Assembly (NCBI GenBank): GCA_001304015.1
Contig: LJUY01000095.1
Location: 1 to 5,299 of the forward strand
DNA length: 5,299 nucleotides
Reading direction: 5' to 3'
Source of the DNA: a candidate division Zixibacteria bacterium SM23_81
Lineage (GTDB): Bacteria > SM23-81
Shown here: positions 4,804-5,299 of the stretch, in pieces
How the letters are laid out: each line of letters begins with the position of its first letter
Position numbering within the stretch: the first letter of the stretch is position 1
Notes under the pieces: model-generated
Told to the model about the DNA's origin: nothing
What the model saw: only the letters and a program-made list of their open reading frames with translations
Database searches by the model: none
Position numbers and translations under genes: made by a program

Positions 4804-5299
4804 GTGATCAGACGAACAGTTCCGTTCGCTATCTTGGCCATGGGCCTGCTTTTGGCTGCTACAACGGCCTGGGCCGGCGATGGCGACAACATCTTCGAGT
4901 TCGCTTACGGAAATGCCGAGACTGACACGCTGTCCGACAACCTCATCCGCGGAGTGGCCGCTGGCTCGGATCTGGATCAGGATGGCCTCTACGAGATCAT
5001 CGTCACCGACTACGATAACGGTGGCATGGTGCATGTTTACGAGGTCACCGGGGACAATACCCTGGAGTGGGTGTGGAGCTCAGCCGGATCCAACGTGGGT
5101 AACGTCCGTCAGGTGGGTACCGGTGATCTGGACAATGACGGCATCGGCGAGATTATCTTCGTGGGCTGCGACGGGACCTGGAGCGCGGAGTATGAGGGCG
5201 GCATTCACGTCTACGAGTGGGACGGCAGCACCGACAATGGCTATGGCACGGCGCCCCTCTCCATCTACAAGACAAATCCCACTCATCAAGAGACCTTCC
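4804..5299 (+). CDS. Secreted FG-GAP/VCBS-type beta-propeller repeat protein (3' end outside window)
   Basis: The GTG at 4804 follows the strong site at 4788-4797; an in-frame stop (TGA, 4786-4788) lies just upstream, and the frame is open to the window end (165 codons so far). Residues 1-24 are a Sec signal peptide: MIRRTVPF, a hydrophobic core AILAMGLLLAATT, and AWA before the predicted cut at Gly25. The mature part shows two FG-GAP-like units, D56-L-D-Q-D-G-L-Y-E-I-I-V followed by GGMVHVYE, and D108-L-D-N-D-G-I-G-E-I-I-F-V followed by GGIHVYEWDG. The DxDxDG loops are typical calcium-binding turns between blades of integrin-like propellers. Such proteins are exported and often adhesive or surface-attached, sometimes with a C-terminal sorting domain that cannot be seen here. 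The role is unknown. It is separated from the racemase gene by 335 nt of repeats and is probably an independent unit. Confidence 0.9.
   Translation, partial: MIRRTVPFAILAMGLLLAATTAWAGDGDNIFEFAYGNAETDTLSDNLIRGVAAGSDLDQDGLYEIIVTDYDNGGMVHVYEVTGDNTLEWVWSSAGSNVGNVRQVGTGDLDNDGIGEIIFVGCDGTWSAEYEGGIHVYEWDGSTDNGYGTAPLSIYKTNPTHQETF

Overview
The window is about 5.3 kb of bacterial DNA with every supported gene on the plus strand. It holds four complete coding sequences, two partial ones at the edges, and two gene-free stretches. Good Shine-Dalgarno sites, a lipobox, a Sec signal peptide and sigma70-type promoter hexamers point to a Gram-negative bacterium with an ordinary sigma70-like system. The mix of proteins (secreted FG-GAP beta-propeller, TPR lipoprotein, LarA-family enzyme, MGMT-like protein without the catalytic cysteine) and the degenerate intergenic repeats remind me of Desulfobacterota or of FCB-side candidate phyla such as KSB1, Calditrichota or Zixibacteria. 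That placement is inference; there is no phylogenetic marker gene here.

Layout. Positions 1-369 are the C-terminal end of an unrecognised acidic, aromatic-rich protein. A near-consensus promoter (-10 TATAAT at 477-482) precedes what looks like a three-gene operon: a small acidic 82-aa protein (505-753), a TPR lipoprotein (811-2277) and a TTG-started MGMT-like protein (2306-2803). The gaps between them are 57 and 28 nt. A hairpin without a U-tract overlaps the stop codon of the first gene.

Positions 2804-3202 hold no gene. They contain a degenerate repeat island, an AT-rich promoter region enclosed by an imperfect inverted repeat, and a leader with further inverted repeats. The next gene (3203-4468) encodes a nickel-pincer-nucleotide racemase of the LarA family with all the expected catalytic residues. 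Positions 4469-4803 again hold no gene: a second repeat island collinear with the first, a tandem TAACGAA repeat and an orphan perfect Shine-Dalgarno. The final gene (4804 to the window end) encodes a secreted FG-GAP/VCBS-type beta-propeller protein and runs off the edge.

The genes do not form one recognisable pathway. The points most worth attention are the MGMT-like protein whose PCHR active site reads PYWR, the LarA homologue whose substrate is unknown and which lacks neighbouring cofactor genes, and the two homologous repeat islands that bracket it. I see no CRISPR array, insertion sequence, tRNA, rRNA or obvious defence system.
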